Of a stretch of 10,000 nt of DNA, positions 1-6,987 are shown piece by piece (the stretch's first letter is position 1; each line of letters opens with the position of its first letter). Where the stretch lies: positions 1 through 10,000 of the forward strand of contig VSJD01000236.1 in NCBI GenBank assembly GCA_008636095.1, written 5' to 3'. A program made the translations under genes and the position numbers. A model generated the notes under the pieces. The model saw only the letters and a list, made by a program, of their open reading frames with translations, had not been told where the DNA came from and searched no databases. Origin of the DNA: Kiritimatiellota bacterium. GTDB lineage: Bacteria > Verrucomicrobiota > Kiritimatiellia > JAAZAB01.

Positions 1-114
1 GAAATCACGCGCATTAAAGACGCCCGCATGGCCAGAACCCCACCGCATCAACGCCCGAATTATACTCCCGTTGAGCGCCTCGCTATCCTCGAACACATGG
101 CCGCCAACGGCTAG
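1..114 (+). pseudogene. N-terminal (helix-turn-helix) part of transposase, cut by in-frame TAG
   Basis: The frame of the downstream integrase is open from base 1 and reads through a possible ATG at 28 to a TAG at 112-114. It encodes a stretch ending ERLAILEHMAANG, then the stop, then SIAQTARIF, which continues directly into the integrase frame at 142. From memory, PVC-type integrases of this family have ERLAILE...AARGWSLAQTAR here, the start of a DNA-binding helix-turn-helix. The stop therefore falls where a Trp is expected, and a single G-to-A change (TGG to TAG) would explain it. The true start probably lies left of the window. The open frames on both sides of the stop are seen directly; the family comparison is recalled, not computed. 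Confidence 0.7.
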
Positions 115-141
115 TCCATCGCCCAAACCGCCCGCATTTTC

Positions 142-1080
142 ATGGTTGATCCCGACACTATTGCCTCCTGGTTCAAACGCACCGATGATGATGCTTTCAT
201 CCAAACACCGGTCCCAATAAATAAGCATCCCGACCTCGTCCATTACATCGTCCAACGCCTCAAAATCCTCTGCCCGCTCATGGGCAAAAAGCGTATCGCC
301 CATTTCCTCACCATGGCCGGCATAAAAATCAGCTCTTCCTCAGTCGGCCGTTTCCTGAAAAAACCACTCCAACCCAAACCGCCGACCATAGAGGAAGTCA
401 CTGCCGAAAAGCCGGATAATGTTGTTACGGCCAGATATCCCAATCACGTCTGGCATATTGATTTGACCGTTGTCCCGACTTCCTCCGGCTTCCGGACAAC
501 ATGGTTCCCTTTCTCCCTGCCGCAATGCTGGCCCTTCGCTTATTGGGTAGCCTTGATTATTGACCATTTCTCAAGAAAGATCGTTGGCTTCGCCGTCTTC
601 AACAACCAGCCCGATTCCCTGCAAATCCGTTCCTTCCTCGGCCGTGCCATTCACGCTACCGGCCAAGCCCCGAAATACATCATCTCCGACAAAGGCAGTC
701 AGTTCTGGTGCCATGCTTTCAAACAATGGTGCAAAAGAAAGAATATCAGACCGCGCTATGGCGCAATCGGCAAATATGGCTCCATTGCCATTATCGAGCG
801 TCTTATCCGTTCCATGAAATCCGAATGCACGCGTAAGATCATCATCCCGCTGAGGCAAACGGACATGCGCTATGAGCTCGGTTTTTATTTCATGTGGTAT
901 AACGAATTCCGGCCACATCAGGGCATCAAGGGAAAAACACCTATTGAGCTTTACTCCGGAATTTCCCATTCCCCGCCCAAATTCAACATTCGCGACCCCA
1001 ACCCGAAACTAACCCTTCAAGTCGCCTATTTGCATGAAAGGCCGCACCTTCCGATTATTTCTTTGGAACGTGCGGCCTGA
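142..1080 (+). CDS. DDE (rve-type) transposase/integrase, catalytic portion
   Basis: This is the intact 312-codon remainder of a transposase/integrase with an RNase H-like catalytic core. Residues 1-75 complete a helix-turn-helix region (TIASWFKR; MGKKRIAHFL). The catalytic domain runs from about 95 to 275, with D107 in VWHIDLT, D183 in ISDKGSQFW and E219 in IAIIERLIRSMK. Exactly 35 residues separate D183 from E219, the classical DD(35)E spacing. YNEFRPHQGIKGKTP near 253-267 is the typical C-terminal motif of IS3/IS481-like integrases. The ATG at 142 has no Shine-Dalgarno sequence and lies inside the N-terminal domain, so it is probably not the native start; the gene is best seen as one frame from before base 1 to 1080, broken by TAG at 112. 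No terminal inverted repeats or target duplications can be identified, so the element's limits are unknown. The product may be inactive unless the amber codon is read through. Confidence 0.85.
   Translation: MVDPDTIASWFKRTDDDAFIQTPVPINKHPDLVHYIVQRLKILCPLMGKKRIAHFLTMAGIKISSSSVGRFLKKPLQPKPPTIEEVTAEKPDNVVTARYPNHVWHIDLTVVPTSSGFRTTWFPFSLPQCWPFAYWVALIIDHFSRKIVGFAVFNNQPDSLQIRSFLGRAIHATGQAPKYIISDKGSQFWCHAFKQWCKRKNIRPRYGAIGKYGSIAIIERLIRSMKSECTRKIIIPLRQTDMRYELGFYFMWYNEFRPHQGIKGKTPIELYSGISHSPPKFNIRDPNPKLTLQVAYLHERPHLPIISLERAA
1039..1078 (+). repeat. Long inverted repeat over the transposase 3' end
   Basis: AGGCCGCAC at 1039-1047 is perfectly complementary to GTGCGGCCT at 1070-1078. After one C/C mismatch the stem resumes with TTCC (1049-1052) pairing with GGAA (1065-1068), leaving a 12-base loop. 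The right arm ends at the first base of the TGA stop codon (1078-1080). No T-tract follows, so it is not a standard intrinsic terminator for the plus strand. It could limit 3' decay, act on transposase expression, or mark the end of the mobile element. Confidence 0.6.
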
Positions 1081-1096
1081 ATTGCGCCGATCAATT
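1080..1096 (+). repeat. Short inverted repeat after the transposase stop
   Basis: AATTG at 1080-1084 pairs with CAATT at 1092-1096 around a 7-base loop. A 5-bp stem is weak alone; it is listed because it lies immediately between two stronger hairpins. Confidence 0.25.
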
Positions 1097-1111
1097 GTTT
1101 GTTCCGCTTTC

Positions 1112-1130
1112 ATGGCGCGAAGCGCGCCAT
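1112..1130 (+). repeat. GC-rich hairpin downstream of transposase
   Basis: ATGGCGCG (1112-1119) and CGCGCCAT (1123-1130) form a perfect 8-bp stem with a 3-base loop (AAG). Neither strand shows a T-run beside it, so a simple rho-independent terminator is unlikely. It sits in the convergent gap between the plus-strand transposase and the minus-strand TPR gene. Confidence 0.5.
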
Positions 1131-1314
1131 AAATAGGCGTCGTCTATCTTCTCTTCTATTTTCGACCTTCATCCGTTGCTTTTTCCCTCCCGTTCTTCCA
1201 TCGTCTCAGTAATTTGCTTCCTTATTTACCATTTTTAATTCCAATTTTATTGGATTTTTCCATCACCGAATTGCCCTGAACCCCTATAGCCGCACCGTAG
1301 CTATATTGACAAGG
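1131..1314. other. Convergent intergenic region, no gene seen
   Basis: This pyrimidine-rich stretch between the transposase and the TPR gene contains no convincing coding frame. The only structures noticed are TCCAAT-TTT-ATTGGA (1240-1254), a 6-bp AT-rich hairpin followed by five T (1255-1259) that could be a weak plus-strand terminator, and TATAGC/GCTATA (1285-1290 with 1300-1305), a 6-bp stem with a 9-base loop and no flanking T-tract. Confidence 0.4.
1240..1259 (+). terminator. Possible weak rho-independent terminator
   Basis: A perfect 6-bp stem (TCCAAT with ATTGGA, loop TTT) is followed directly by TTTTT. The stem is AT-rich and 160 bases past the transposase stop, so termination strength is doubtful. 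Confidence 0.2.
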
Positions 1315-2004
1315 TTAGGGATCGTCCGAGTCTACAGACTCGTCTTTCGGTCGCCATGGTTGTCTTGCCTCGTAGAGTTCCAAGCACCATTCTGACCGTT
1401 TTAGCAAGTCCGGTTGCTTCTTGGCATCGATCAATCCTATTGCTGTTCTCGTCATTTCTACCGCCTTGGAATAGTCCCCCACCTCTGCCAAAGCCGCAGC
1501 CAGCACACTATATGCATAGACGTCCCCTTTAAGTTCGACAGCTTTTTCGGCGATTTCAACAGCCTTGCGCCCATTTCTTAGGGCCCTATCTGGACAGGTG
1601 GCCAGAAGCCAAGCGTAACCGCTGTATAGCCGACCGTCGCTGAACCCGAGATCTATGGCTTTCCTATAGTCAGACACAGCATTGGTAAAGTCATCCATGT
1701 GGTAATGCAATTCGGCTCTTGCAAGATAAACATAAGCAGACGATGGCGCTATTTTCAACACACTTCGGAAATCAGCCAGAGCATTATCCGGTTTTCCTAT
1801 TTGCTCAAATGAGAGCGCTCGAAAGAATAATACGTCCGTGTTCGTTGGATTCGATCGAAGCGCAATCCCAAAGGATAAAATTGCAAGATCATATTCGCCC
1901 CTTCGGTATTGGCGATATCCTCGCGCTACCCAATCACTCGTGCAGGTAGACAAGGAGAGCAATAGTGCCAAACAAATAACAACTGAGGAATGTCCGATTT
2001 TCAC
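1315..2004 (-). CDS. Exported TPR-repeat protein, possible lipoprotein
   Basis: This 229-residue protein is built of tetratricopeptide repeats, helical pairs that bind partner proteins. Residues 1-20 form a signal peptide with a hydrophobic core (VVICLALLLSLST). Cys21 follows LST, resembling a lipobox, but Thr at -1 is atypical, so lipidation is uncertain. TPR-like units lie at about 24-57, 58-91, 92-124 and 161-195. Between the last two is the segment AWLLATCPD...AVEIAEKAVEL, a signature I know from many PVC TPR proteins. The tail is acidic and ends DESVDSDDP. Translation starts at a GTG: a stop lies two codons upstream, the signal peptide starts here, and GGGGA sits 6 bases ahead. The gene follows the RHS gene by 57 bases on the same strand and is probably co-transcribed. 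Its specific function is unknown. Immunity factor for the RHS tip or envelope scaffold are both only guesses from position. Confidence 0.85.
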   Translation of the reverse strand: MKIGHSSVVICLALLLSLSTCTSDWVARGYRQYRRGEYDLAILSFGIALRSNPTNTDVLFFRALSFEQIGKPDNALADFRSVLKIAPSSAYVYLARAELHYHMDDFTNAVSDYRKAIDLGFSDGRLYSGYAWLLATCPDRALRNGRKAVEIAEKAVELKGDVYAYSVLAAALAEVGDYSKAVEMTRTAIGLIDAKKQPDLLKRSEWCLELYEARQPWRPKDESVDSDDP

Positions 2005-2010
2005 TGTTCA

Positions 2011-2015
2011 TCCCC
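2011..2015 (-). promoter_or_regulatory. Shine-Dalgarno for the TPR gene (supports GTG start)
   Basis: On the minus strand GGGGA ends 6 bases before the GTG at 2004, the normal spacing. No ATG in the correct frame is available nearby because TGA occurs two codons upstream. Confidence 0.55.
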
Positions 2016-2060
2016 GTTAACTAAGTCGCAATTAATTTTTGATATTGTTTTCCATTGATC

Positions 2061-5000
2061 TCAGCATGGTGGCTTTGTTCTATGACCACGCACACGATGA
2101 CCGCCTCCACCACGCGCACCACCCGACCCCCACCATCCACCACCGCCGCCACCAGAACTAAAACCTCCTGCACTACCGCCGTGACTGCCACCAGAACCAA
2201 AGCCTCCTGCACCACCGCCTGAAACGCCGCCCGAGTTGCCGCCTCCGTCATTACTGCCGCTACTACCATCAAAGACTGTTGCAATTGTATGTATGGCATT
2301 GCCAAACAGCGACACGTATAGGGCGCTTGTCATTGTTGGCACATTGGCGACAATATCCGGCACTCCCGCCGCCGTGAGAAGCGTAACCATGGCATCGTGG
2401 ATTTGCGCAAAATTGTGAAAACCTGGCAGGCTCTCTATAATACGACCTTGAAGACTTCCTTCGGGTATTGGCGAACCTGCCCTTCCTAATACCCAAGGTT
2501 CACCTTCTGATGGAAACCACTCCCATGTGAGCAGCCCGAAGGGGTCCCTAAAGTTCACCGGATTATCCCCGCAAAACACATACTGATTCAAACCGCCCGA
2601 AATTCCGATGGGATCGTTGGAGAGCCAGCGCCCGGTGACGGGGTCATACCAGCGGGCACGGAAATAATACAACCCAATTTTCCAGGAATATTCGCGTCCC
2701 TGCCAGAGGATGGAATTCCCGACGACAGACGACGGATGACAGACGCCAGCCCCATCCTTAACTTCCAGCACGTTGCCCCAGGCGTCATATTGGTAGGACT
2801 CCACGACCTGCCCTCCGCCGTCAACGACGGCGGCTACAGTTCCCAAATGATCTTTAACATAATAGTAGGTCTGTGTCACGCCACCATACACGGTCATGGA
2901 AAGGATGTTATCTATTCCAGTGCCATAGGTATAAGAGCGGATGAGCGACCCGCTCATCCCTACCTCGGCAATCACGTGGGGGCCGGCATAGACCAGGTAA
3001 TTCGTGGTTGCCCCATCGGAAATTGAAATTCTGCGGTCAAGCGCATCATACTGATACTTTTCGGCAATATTTCCATTCGTCCTCACTTCCGTCACCCGAT
3101 ATCGGCTGTCCCAAGTCAAGGCCAACTGTCGGCCATCATCGTATTGGATATTGGTCACATTACCGGCTGAATCAAAGTTCTGCTGGCTGTTCGTGCTCCA
3201 ACTGACAAGACGATTGCCAGGCGCATAGACATAATTCACGGTCTCGCTATTTACCACGGATTGAGTTCTGTTACCGACCAGATCATAAGAATATTGAACC
3301 ACTGATGTCACGGATCCCACTGATGTTTCGGAAATCAGCCGGTCAAGATTGTCGTAAGTATATTCTGTCCTTCCGCCATCCTCTCGGACAACGTTTGTGA
3401 TCATGCCAATGCTATTATAGCTGTAAGCGAAGCCGCGCACCACGTTGGTTGATGCATCCTTCCATGCAATATCCACGACCCGGTCAAGCACATCGAATGT
3501 GTAATCCGCATTGAGCCCGGCGGCGGAGCAGGATACACCCGCGATCAGGCCATTGGTCGGGTTGTAACTGTAATTAAATATCCCTGCCGGACCGGAAATA
3601 GAACTCAAACGACTGCCTATATCGTAGCTATATGATACCGTGCCGCCCACGCTCGTCACACTCGTCGGCAGTCCGCCCGTGCCGTTGATCACCGTCACCT
3701 CATCCCATGTCCGCGGACCGGTCTGGCCCGCCCAGCGCGAGAGGGCGTCATATTTGTTTAAAATTGTTCCGCTGGTCTGATCAGCAATCTTCTGCAGAAG
3801 TCCACCTCCCGAAAACGTCAAGTTCACCGTGTCATCCGGATATTGAATGGTTGCCGGACGCCACGCGGCATTGTACGTGAAGCTCACGGTGCTGTTGTCA
3901 AACCGCCTGATTTGCTGAGGCAGATCCAATATCGCGTAAGTTACCTGCAGGGTCTGGCCGAGGATATTCGTTACTGCCGTTGGCCGTCCGGCCACGTCCA
4001 GCGCGTACCCTTCCACGACCCGACCAAGCTCGTCGGTAACCTTCAAATCGGTGCCCTGCTCGTCGTAATCAAAACTGATGCCGGGAAATTCTCCACCACC
4101 CATCTCTCGTTTTACGCTCTTGATCTTACCGATCGGCCAATATGCCAGATGCGTCTCACGCCCAGCGCGGTCCATGGCATTTGTCAGCCGGCACATGGGA
4201 TCATACGCAAACTGCTCGAACAGTCCGTCCGGATAGATTGCCTTCGTGATTTGCCCGAATCCATCGCGTTCGTATTCCGCCAACGTCCGCGCAACATCAC
4301 CCGGCTCCAGCCGGTTCACCTTCTGCAGACGGCCGACGGTATCGTATTCAAATCCATAACCGGGTCCGGTTGGCGGTTGGATTGTTGTCACGTTGCCATC
4401 GGTGTTGAACTCCTGATGCGTTTCCGCCCCGCGCGCGTCACGCACCACCCCGGGCATTCCACGGTCATCCCATCCGGACATACTGACTTCTTCCGTCTGC
4501 CCTCCTCCAACCAGACGCGCCAGACCGGCGACCCCGTTTATGTATTCAAGATTGAGCGTCAACCCATCCGCATTGTTGATGGAGGATGGCAGTCGGTCCG
4601 CCTCACTCCAAGTTGTCGTAGAAAGCCGTTGGGTGTTCACCCCGTTACCGATTGCGCTTTCCAGCAGGCGATGATGATCGTCATAACGGTCTGTAAGCGC
4701 GAGCGTATTGGACCCTTCAAAATAACGTTCTGCAACGATATTCCGCCAATTGTCATACGTATAAGTCTCGCCCTGCTGTCCCTTCGGAGCGCTTGCGTTC
4801 CACGGACCAACCATCCCGGCCAGCCGTCCAGAACTGTCATACTGATAATCCTCGGCCCAGCTTGTTCCGTGCCCGTAGTAACGCATTTGCGGCGTTGAAC
4901 CGTAGGTGACCGTATGCCGGTACCAGTTTGAGTTCACGTTCATCGAGGTTGCCTTTCCCTGCGAGTCGTAACCATATTGAGAAACCGTTCCTTCGGCGTT

Positions 5001-5963
5001 GCACCGTTCCACCAACCGGTTGACCATGGCTATTCTTTCATAACTATAGTCATGTATGCGTTTCTTGTTGTCACTGCCATACCATGCCACGCACGCCAGA
5101 CAGTCATTGCTGTAATTAAAACACATCCAGCGTCCGTCGTCGGCCTGGATTTCGACAATAAGATCGGTTGTCCCAGAAATAAGATTGGTTGTCGCATAAA
5201 TGAATTTCAGCCACCGTCCGTTACTGTGCGCGTAGGTTTCCGTATCGCCGTTCCGCGAGCGTGTTATGGTATTGCCCCAGGCGTCCCCCATGGCCGCCAT
5301 GCGCCCGTCATCGCTGAAGGTCATCCACTTTTTGCCGGGGAACAACAGCCGGTATTCGCTGTTGGTATGAACCAACTCCCAATCCACCGGCATTTCAGTG
5401 TAATGCCCACCATGCCAATTCCAATCGGATACTTGTCCATCGGCATTATTTGTCCATCCCCCCTTCGTAAGGTAAATCCTGGTTCCGTCCGAAATGAGAA
5501 ACTGTTTAGTGATAAATGTTCCCGGTTGGTTCGGATTTGCCTCGCTAAGTGGACCGTAGTGACTCCCAAATACAGAGTCTGACAGCATCGCTCCATACTC
5601 CGCATACTTTGGCACATGACCTTGATAGTAATACGTATAGATCAGGCTCAACTGCCAGTTCAATGTAATGCCCCATCCCCGGCCGAGTATTCCGGGCTTA
5701 TCATTGCCGCTGTTGTAATGCAGGTCAAAGGAGAGCGGTATGCCCGGCGTGGCCAGCCGCAGGCCTTCTTCCTGCACCAGATTTTCGCCGGTGGACATAT
5801 CAACCGGATCGCCGCGTACATTTTTATTATACTCTTTTTTAGTTTTACTATTCCCCTCATCGGAGGAATTTTCTCCCTGATAGTTTATAATGGCCCACAG
5901 GTTCACGGCCATCAGCGCCGGAATCATCAGCGTCAGTAAAAGTTGAAGAATTCGTCGCGGCAT
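2061..5963 (-). CDS. Exported RHS/YD-repeat protein with RHS core and Gly-rich tip
   Basis: This 1300-residue protein starts with a signal peptide or membrane segment (about 5-26). GDPVDMSTGE at 51-60 is the DUF6531-type entry of RHS proteins. YD repeats such as YDSSGRL and YDTVGRL run from about 300 to 1030 and are expected to build a beta-cocoon shell. The RHS-associated core follows: DHLGT and YQYDAWGN near 1035-1070, then RARWYDP and DPIGISGGLNQY, ending DPFGL (1140-1144). R1104, D1117 and D1140 have the 13 and 23 residue spacing that I recall for the autoproteolytic Arg/Asp/Asp of Tc-toxin C proteins. The 156-residue tip has a hydrophobic part (about 1180-1230) and a Gly/Ser-rich tail (1233-1288) ending in basic residues and Cys1300. 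I recognise no nuclease or other toxin domain. The start ATG has an SD at the end of the upstream HEAT-like gene, 3 bp away. It is an export-dependent surface or polymorphic-toxin-type protein; substrate unknown. Confidence 0.9.
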   Translation of the reverse strand: MPRRILQLLLTLMIPALMAVNLWAIINYQGENSSDEGNSKTKKEYNKNVRGDPVDMSTGENLVQEEGLRLATPGIPLSFDLHYNSGNDKPGILGRGWGITLNWQLSLIYTYYYQGHVPKYAEYGAMLSDSVFGSHYGPLSEANPNQPGTFITKQFLISDGTRIYLTKGGWTNNADGQVSDWNWHGGHYTEMPVDWELVHTNSEYRLLFPGKKWMTFSDDGRMAAMGDAWGNTITRSRNGDTETYAHSNGRWLKFIYATTNLISGTTDLIVEIQADDGRWMCFNYSNDCLACVAWYGSDNKKRIHDYSYERIAMVNRLVERCNAEGTVSQYGYDSQGKATSMNVNSNWYRHTVTYGSTPQMRYYGHGTSWAEDYQYDSSGRLAGMVGPWNASAPKGQQGETYTYDNWRNIVAERYFEGSNTLALTDRYDDHHRLLESAIGNGVNTQRLSTTTWSEADRLPSSINNADGLTLNLEYINGVAGLARLVGGGQTEEVSMSGWDDRGMPGVVRDARGAETHQEFNTDGNVTTIQPPTGPGYGFEYDTVGRLQKVNRLEPGDVARTLAEYERDGFGQITKAIYPDGLFEQFAYDPMCRLTNAMDRAGRETHLAYWPIGKIKSVKREMGGGEFPGISFDYDEQGTDLKVTDELGRVVEGYALDVAGRPTAVTNILGQTLQVTYAILDLPQQIRRFDNSTVSFTYNAAWRPATIQYPDDTVNLTFSGGGLLQKIADQTSGTILNKYDALSRWAGQTGPRTWDEVTVINGTGGLPTSVTSVGGTVSYSYDIGSRLSSISGPAGIFNYSYNPTNGLIAGVSCSAAGLNADYTFDVLDRVVDIAWKDASTNVVRGFAYSYNSIGMITNVVREDGGRTEYTYDNLDRLISETSVGSVTSVVQYSYDLVGNRTQSVVNSETVNYVYAPGNRLVSWSTNSQQNFDSAGNVTNIQYDDGRQLALTWDSRYRVTEVRTNGNIAEKYQYDALDRRISISDGATTNYLVYAGPHVIAEVGMSGSLIRSYTYGTGIDNILSMTVYGGVTQTYYYVKDHLGTVAAVVDGGGQVVESYQYDAWGNVLEVKDGAGVCHPSSVVGNSILWQGREYSWKIGLYYFRARWYDPVTGRWLSNDPIGISGGLNQYVFCGDNPVNFRDPFGLLTWEWFPSEGEPWVLGRAGSPIPEGSLQGRIIESLPGFHNFAQIHDAMVTLLTAAGVPDIVANVPTMTSALYVSLFGNAIHTIATVFDGSSGSNDGGGNSGGVSGGGAGGFGSGGSHGGSAGGFSSGGGGGGWWGSGGARGGGGHRVRGHRTKPPC
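2098..2268 (-). repeat. Low-complexity Gly/Ser-coding tract in the RHS tip
   Basis: This part of the RHS gene encodes residues of about 1233-1288, almost only Gly and Ser with a few Trp, Phe and His. A 39-bp unit is duplicated: AAACCTCCTGCACTACCGCC at 2161-2180 recurs nearly unchanged at 2200-2219, giving two 13-residue units (GGAGGFGSGGSHG, GSAGGFSSGGGGG). Such tracts can change length by slippage. Confidence 0.7.
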
Positions 5964-5966
5964 GAA

Positions 5967-6929
5967 TTATTTCCCTTCAGACTTCCGGGCCGCCAGCGCA
6001 AGCCGCGCGGCGTTCCGGACCAGTTCATCATTCTCAGGCCGTCCCGCCTTTATATTTTGCTCCGCGGATCGCCCGCGAATTTCTCCGGAACCCCCCGTGC
6101 TCAGTTCCTGCAGAAGGCGTTCATCCGCGGGTCCGCCCAGTCTGGCCAGCACGTTGACCGCGCTCATGCGCAGAATGGCCGGCGCATTGCGGTCCGCCAG
6201 CACGGCGCGGGCGGGTCCAATCGCCTTGTCCACGCCCAGTTCCGCGCACACCTGGAAAGCGGAAATACGGGATTCAGGACAAGCGTTCCCGGAACGCAAG
6301 ACATTCATGGCAAAAGCACCGGCCTCTTCAGCCGGGCCAACTTCACGCAGGGCAATCAGGCCGGCGCCGCCAATGACCGGATTATCCACCTTGGTTGCCG
6401 CATCGCGGATAGCGGCCAGCAATTGTTCACGGTCCCCTGAGGCAAGTACACCGGTTCTGATCCATCCGGCGATATGCTGGACGGCATAGCCGCGCAAAAC
6501 GTCTTCCTGGCCCGGATCGCGATAGATTTTCAGAAGCGCTTCAGTCACGGCGCGGGGTTCAGCGGAATGTTCACGCAACTTGTTGAGCATATTATTGCGA
6601 AGCTCATACTCAGCCCCCCGATCGCCATCCATACCCGGCAATGGCCGGCCCGGCAAGGGCCGGATAAGGTAGTCAATCATGGCTTTTTGCGCGCCGGGCG
6701 CGGACAAATCCGCGATGCGTTCCACCGCCGCAATCCGCTGAGCATGCGGCTGTTGCCGATTGACCGCTTCCGTCACCGGATCGGACGTCCGTTCCGCCGT
6801 CCCGACTTCCTGGCCGAACTCGGGCAGGCTCTGGGAGGCCGGGGCCATGGCGGACTGGCCTGCAGACGCATCCAGGGCAAAGATCAGGCCCGCCGCCATA
6901 ACAAAGATTAAAATATATCGTCGTTGCAT
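5967..6929 (-). CDS. Exported HEAT-repeat-like protein
   Basis: This 320-residue protein has a clear Sec signal peptide: basic MQRR, hydrophobic residues 5-19, and a likely cut after ASA at residue 23. The mature part is predominantly helical. Several helical pairs resemble HEAT or Armadillo units, notably HAQRIAAVERIADL (62-75), VLRGYAVQHIAGWI (144-157), NPVIGGAGLIALREVG (183-198), ESRISAFQVCAELG (219-232) and ILRMSAVNVLARLG (252-265). These folds are protein-binding scaffolds with no catalytic residues. Low-complexity linkers occur around 24-50. The ATG start is backed by GGAG 8 bases upstream. The TAA stop is 3 bases from the RHS start, and the RHS ribosome binding site lies within this gene, so the two are probably translationally coupled. 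I infer that it assists or binds the RHS protein in the periplasm; the repeat assignment is by eye. Confidence 0.8.
   Translation of the reverse strand: MQRRYILIFVMAAGLIFALDASAGQSAMAPASQSLPEFGQEVGTAERTSDPVTEAVNRQQPHAQRIAAVERIADLSAPGAQKAMIDYLIRPLPGRPLPGMDGDRGAEYELRNNMLNKLREHSAEPRAVTEALLKIYRDPGQEDVLRGYAVQHIAGWIRTGVLASGDREQLLAAIRDAATKVDNPVIGGAGLIALREVGPAEEAGAFAMNVLRSGNACPESRISAFQVCAELGVDKAIGPARAVLADRNAPAILRMSAVNVLARLGGPADERLLQELSTGGSGEIRGRSAEQNIKAGRPENDELVRNAARLALAARKSEGK
5972..5977 (-). promoter_or_regulatory. Shine-Dalgarno for the RHS gene inside the HEAT-like gene
   Basis: On the minus strand AAGGGA ends 8 bases before the RHS ATG (5963-5961) and overlaps the final sense codons of the upstream gene. 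Ribosomes finishing that gene would land beside the RHS start, the usual layout for translational coupling. Confidence 0.6.
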
Positions 6930-6937
6930 GGCATATT

Positions 6938-6941
6938 CTCC
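6938..6941 (-). promoter_or_regulatory. Shine-Dalgarno for the HEAT-like gene
   Basis: GGAG lies 8 bases upstream of the ATG at 6929 on the minus strand. It distinguishes this start from two out-of-frame ATGs just upstream. Confidence 0.5.
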
Positions 6942-6987
6942 GCAGCCATTTTTTCTGGCTCTTCACTAATTTTTGTGTGTGTTTTCA

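Noticed and set aside
1306..1334. TTGACA -35-like box on the plus strand
   Set aside because: The hexamer is perfect, but the sequence 17 bases on (AGTCTA) is a poor -10 and it would transcribe antisense into the TPR gene.
2021..2305. 94-codon minus-strand frame rich in Val and Ala
   Set aside because: It is the Gly/Ser-rich RHS tail read in another frame. The composition follows from the repetitive codons, and the correct frame is the RHS one.
3843..4898. 351-codon open frame on the plus strand
   Set aside because: It is entirely antisense to the RHS gene, whose YD-repeat motifs are unmistakable. The antisense product has no recognisable motif and is a codon-usage shadow.
4977..5582. 201-codon open frame on the plus strand
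   Set aside because: Antisense to the N-terminal half of the RHS gene with no motif or start signal; a shadow frame.
5962..6489. 175-codon plus-strand frame
   Set aside because: Antisense to the HEAT-like gene, which has a signal peptide, SD and coupling to its neighbour.
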